From Temnopleurus reevesii (Eukaryota; Echinodermata; Echinoidea; Temnopleuroida; Temnopleuridae), in the NCBI GenBank assembly GCA_036244855.1, contig BQKZ01000083.1, positions 116,611 through 180,610 of the forward strand: a stretch of 64,000 bases of DNA, in the 5' to 3' direction. Under the pieces are notes generated by a model. The model had not been told where the DNA came from and searched no databases. It was given only the letters and a program-made list of their open reading frames with translations. A program made the translations under genes and the position numbers. Below are positions 58,951 through 64,000 of the stretch, piece after piece; positions within the stretch are counted from its first letter, which is position 1; every line of letters begins with the position of its first letter.

Positions 58951-60036
58951 ATATCACGGTGAGCAAAAGGAACAAATTGAACAACTTCATTCTAGCCTTC
59001 ACAATAGCTTGATGCACACAACAGAGCTGAACTCTCGGAACTTGCTGAACTATTCTCATGCACAAACATATGAAAATAGTTTTTAAGCTTAGGTGAATGA
59101 CCTTCCAAAGAATAGCATAATGTTCATTCCTTCAATTTGAATCGTTTTAACCTGGTATTTAAGAAACATTGGATATTGAAATACTGAAGATAATCCTTTG
59201 TAGAATATCACCCAGATATCAAATCGATTCATTATTTCAAATCACAAAAAGAATTTATGCTTTCCAGAAAATTAGAGTAAAATGTCTGAATGTTCCAATA
59301 TCCATAAAGCAAATTACAAACAGAACAGAAAAAAGGATACAATTAGAAGATAGTTAGCATAGATTGAAAAGAGAATTGTGCTTCTCTGTTACTTTGTGTC
59401 AAATTTTCATTGTTCTAGGGTGGCAATTTATTGATGTGTTCATAGCTACTACTGACTAGATCTTGTACATAAATAATCAACAGAATATCAAAGCAGACTT
59501 CTTAAAAGCCAGACAGTTTTTTTTTTTTTTTTTTACAAAGCAAGAATAATAGAATTTGTTTCTTATTAGGATTTAAACTTTCATCAGTTTCCATAGCGAC
59601 TGTAGATTACTTTTACACGTCAGTCTGTAACAATATCCTATTTTAAGAAGGCAAAATATACCTGGGCCTGTTTAAGTATGTGATTAATTGCTAATGAAAA
59701 TGGCCAATCAACATCTTCCTTGCAGTCGCATTTTGTTCAATACACTATCCAGTAACCAATCAAAATTGTTCTGTTATATTTAAGCAAGAAATCATGAATC
59801 TTCATTTTACAGGGCCCTGGTGACTGCAGAATAATTTTTTTTCAAACTACAAAGTTTACAAGTATCAGGACAAATAACTTTTGTTTCCACATCTTACAAA
59901 TGCTGGACAATTGTGCTTTGGAGTGTTTTCACATCTTCTATAGATAAAATCCAAATAATGATACAGGTAGCATGATTAGTAGAGTAGAGCAACTTGTGCG
60001 AAACTGGGAGTTGGTACTGATAATTGAAAGCAAAGG

Positions 60037-60126
60037 GGTATATTTTCCATATTAGAATCTATGTATCTTGTTAACTATTCATAGTCAAAGGTGCATCTAT
60101 ATCTACCAAAGATGAGACTAGCTAAG
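60037..60126. repeat. Diverged local duplicate, unit 2
   Basis: GGGTATATTTTCCATATTAG, TAGTCAAAGGTGCATCTATA and CTACCAAAGATGAGACTAGC parallel the unit at 58859-58950 in the same order and orientation, about 1.18 kb away. Confidence 0.5.
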
Positions 60127-61622
60127 AACAATCCATATTTATTCACTGAACAGGTGTGCATCTACTTATTGTTAATGCATGAATGGAAGGTGCTTACTTT
60201 GTTCAAATCCTTTGTTATTCAATTCACAGTGTATTCCAGAATTTGTCTAATAGGTCAATAGGTCTAAAATATATCTTTTAAGACACTAGGCTGATTTTCA
60301 TATTGTTTTCATAGTCATTTTTTCCACAAGGGAACATTTTCTATGGAAAACTAAAGTAGATGCACCGACGTCAAATTCCAACATTTTGAACTAAGAGGTG
60401 CAGCAATATAAAAAAAATACAGCTCTATACTTCGACAATAGTGTACATGATTTAAAATATTACATAGCACATCATTTTTCTTTCTTGAAATTCTAATGGA
60501 GATACCAAATTATCTTGAAACCCATCAAACTTTTAGTCTCTCATTTTGTTTTCAAAAGCAATAGCCATATCCAACACAGTAATTCTTATTGTGTTATATA
60601 CTTTTTATGTTAAGCAGTATTACACATCAGACAAAAACATGTTTTTGTTGCCTTAACTGCGATGAGCAAACGCTAATCTGATAGTTATTGATCCGATTAA
60701 TATTGATTGAAGAATATGAGCACTGCCCTATAAGGTTCTTTGATAATCTGTCTAAAGACTTTGAATGAGATGAAAAAAAACAACAACATTGCTGTCTCTA
60801 TATTTTCAGCTTTATCTCCTTCCTGCATGTCATTGAACTAGCAGAATGGGATAAAGATGAACTGAGGTTAAGCAACAAACATCATGGTAGCCTTTAAAAT
60901 TTGAATTGAAAAAAAAATTGAATATAACACCTCAACATGAGTTAGATTTATTGATTGTATTCTGTTCTGAGGAAATAACTAAAATATTCCTTATAACAGA
61001 ATATATTTATTTAATCTCTATGAAACATGTAGACAGGGAAAATAAATGAGATATCAATGAATTCATTGATTGCTTTTACAGCAATTACAGTACATTATCA
61101 TTTTGATGATGTTCATTTCAACATTCATACTTTCACACTTGGGATGTTCCATATTAGGGCTTGATCACCAACATGGCAATAAGCACTAATCTTTATCAAA
61201 ATGCATGGCCAGATATGAGAGACCAGACTGTAATACAATTTCATTGGCTGGATTTGAATTATAGTCGTTTATCTAATTAATCCATAAGGACTGGTGAGTG
61301 ACTCGTGCTGAATTCATTCTAGTCCATATTTCATCCTCCCCAGAACATAGAAGATGAACTTGACAGCGTATTCCCCACGGTCATTTTCTGACTTATGTTA
61401 CTCTACACCCTGTAAGCGTTGAACTTGGAAGAAGCTGGTCAGTAATTAAGTAGACCACTTCAAGATGTTGTTAGTTGCCAAGGTTTTTAGTCCTTCAAAT
61501 GTACTTCACTAGGGCGTGACGCTAGTGTAGGATGGTCAGGGGTAGATCACATTTCATTTTACTGACTCCACGCCTTGTGCTTTTGATTATAATAAAATCT
61601 CGGGATGCATAATTTTGGCAGC
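60127..61622. other. Gene-free AT-rich stretch
   Basis: No exon or named repeat was recognised. Confidence 0.4.
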
Positions 61623-61705
61623 TAATAATAATAATAATAATGAAAGTTTTTTATATAGCGCTTATCACTAGCACAGGGAAAGTCCCTAAGCGCTTAGAAA
61701 GAATG
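61623..61705. repeat. AAT-tailed TATAGCGCTTA dispersed repeat (copy 3)
   Basis: (AAT)n is followed by TTATATAGCGCTTATCACTA and CCCTAAGCGCTTAGAAAG. AAGCGCT words face each other, and GGGAAAGTCCC forms a short hairpin between them. Confidence 0.6.
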
Positions 61706-64000
61706 ATGTAAGTTTTAGTGAGTGCACTTAGTGAGGAAATGTACATCAAAATACAGGAGTATTGGACATTCCACACTTTCAGGAATATCAAATAAAGCCA
61801 GAGATGCCCATCAATCTAAGTTTCAGCATAATATGTTTACTTTTAATGCACCAAAAATGTATGATATTAATTTACGGTATGACATATTTATCAATATGAG
61901 TGTATAACATCTGAGAACTACGAAAATAACAGGAAAGTAAAACCATACATGATTTCCAGCAGATACACCCCCTCATATCCTATACTTACTAATTTCTGAG
62001 AATAAAGTCTCAAGATATATTAATTTCCTACATAGAATTTCTACAAAACAGCTCTCTTTCATTTTTATCACTGCATCTATTTTTGGTCTTAGATTGTTTA
62101 GATTTCCCCTACCGACTGCTGGGTATAAATCACAACGTGCATACTTAATGTGCAACCAGATGGATTTATTACAGATTGAAAGTGAGCACCGGTATACGTA
62201 TCACCCGTAAATTGATTATGATTGCATTTCACACCCTATCTAAACGATCTCCAAGATGTCTAATGGCCCTATTAGGTTGATCATTATCTACTCATCAATC
62301 AGAGATGCACACTTTTCATTCAACTACAAAATAACCAGGATACATGATCAGAATAAGCAATTGTTGCATCAATCTATCACTGAGCATTTAAAACTGTAGA
62401 GAGATTTCATATATTCACTTCGAAACTGGACTTTATAGTCATTCTCTTGAGATAAGGTCTCATCATTTTTGGCCCTTACTCATGCTTACGATGTAAAAAA
62501 ATGCCTCTGTATTGATCTCATGCCCTTTATAACCCTTCTTAGATCATTGGCCTGTGGGAATTAATGATAATCTCATGTATTTGGGGCTGTGACCCTTGGC
62601 ATATCTGAATGAAAACAAAAGCATGTTTTGGCTTTCTGCATTTCTCTTGTTTAAGGGTATAGATAAGTTTTGGGAGCGTTGGTGCTCCGGATATTTACTT
62701 ACTTGGTGACATGCAGTAGAATATTCGCATCCTTCTTTAAAAAGGAATTATAGCGTGTTCACAGCTTTTTTAAAATAAAATACACTAAAAATAGCTTATT
62801 TATTGCAAAAAAAAAAAAATGTTCATCTGTTTTACTTGCCAGCACGCTGCCTCATAGTGCAGAAATGTTGCTCATCTGTTGCAGAAAGCAGGTGCTAAGC
62901 ACAACTAGCATTACCAGAGAGAGATTGTTAGGGCCTTTGATTGTTACATTCAATCTCCATGTAAAATCTACCATATAATAAGTACGAGAATCATTTGCCA
63001 ATTCCATACACATTTATATCTTTATGCGTGTAAATCAATTTCTTCATCCTGACCATTCAAGATCTATATCTTAACTTGCGAAATGGTAAATTTGAAATCA
63101 CTCAAGTTGGAACCTATGTGGTATACCAGTCAGACCATTAGAAGAATAACAGTGTTTCTTCTTATAATAAGACAGAACATGTGATTATGACATGTTGAGT
63201 TTGTGAGCAGTTGTATCATCTCAGCTGTCCATTAGCTTCAATGAATGTCTTCCTAGGAGACTGTTAATCAATAAGGAGGCGCGAAGCATTGAATTGACCT
63301 TGTTTTTACACCTAACATGGATGGCTTGATCAGTTATTAGGCTTCGAAGGTAACCTATAAGAACACAAATCGATCAAAGTGTACATCTTATATATAGAGA
63401 TCAAATTAATGCAGTGTTTTATCTGCCTGAGTTATGTGTGGAGGTATACAAGGAAAAGCATACATGTACAAGGGCAGAGAGAAATTGTATAGTGTATTAA
63501 AGCATATAAATTTAGCACCTACATTTTTAACAAAATGATTGAATTTCATGGACATTTACAAATCAGCGGTTGGTTACTTTCATGAGTAAATATTTTAGTA
63601 AATTGATGGTGGCGAAATAAACAAAAATAAAACCCCAGTGGCAATTGTTGTTAATATAATCTGAGTTTAGCTTTCTTGAATTGATGGAGTTAAATAAAGT
63701 GCAATGCAGCTCTGAGAAAAAAAAGAAGCCACTTGGAGGCATTGATGATTAATTATTGTATAAGTTGAAATTTTCGCAGAAGTTTTATTTTCATGAATTT
63801 TGCTACCATTTGAAGGCCCATAGATTTGTGTACTGTAATCTTTTCAAACTAAATTCTCCTCATTCATTCTGAAATAATTTATTTTATTTCTTGAGAATTT
63901 GCAGATGATGCAGATTTATCATATCCCTTCAACAAAATAATAAAACCATTCAATATCCAAAATAAAGTCAAAATTATAGAAAAAACAGGGGTTCTCACAA
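61706..64000. other. Gene-free stretch to the right edge
   Basis: No exon, RNA gene or clear repeat was recognised. If the SEC23 gene continues, its next exon upstream lies beyond this edge or was missed. Confidence 0.4.

Overview
The window looks like nuclear DNA from a marine invertebrate deuterostome, most likely an echinoderm. The signs are AT-rich sequence, multi-exon genes with canonical splice sites, tRNA-derived SINEs, very many fold-back (MITE-type) transposons, long GAT/CAT arrays and frequent TACATGTA words. The phylum is an inference from repeat style and could be wrong. Nothing prokaryotic or viral was seen. A 910-base run of N (29206-30115) and two single Ns (2688, 7443) mark assembly uncertainty.

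Layout. From 1 to 13.8 kb there is no host gene, only mobile DNA. This includes two tRNA-like SINE pieces, paired hairpin MITEs (2.14-2.47 kb), a ~5-kb element (2499-7464) with inverted arrays of a ~160-bp repeat, and a complete Tc1-type transposon (about 10499-12410) whose intron-containing transposase reads open. From 13952 to 23190 (+) lies a complete 11-exon gene for a 364-residue secreted protein with a family 9 carbohydrate-binding-like (CBM9/DOMON-like) domain. It includes a 23-base microexon and one GC-AG intron. From 23.2 to 28.6 kb is an intergenic stretch with a SINE, an ATC array and five MITEs.

From 37821 down to 28595 (-) are the last seven exons of the COPII coat gene SEC23, 297 codons ending in a stop. 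They converge tail-to-tail with the CBM9 gene. Its upstream exons were not found between 37.8 kb and the right edge, so either an intron of at least 26 kb runs off the window or an exon was missed. The 37.8-64 kb stretch holds repeats and low-complexity DNA only.

How it fits together. The two host genes are functionally unrelated as far as the sequence shows: one a secreted putative glycan-binding protein, the other a core secretory-pathway coat subunit. Most of the interest is in the repeats: a fold-back family flanked by CCWGG, a ~600-bp palindromic family present in four near-complete or degraded copies plus a half copy, the 5-kb inverted-array element, and a potentially intact Tc1 transposon. 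Coordinates of exons and repeat ends were derived by hand from splice sites, reading frame and terminal repeats.
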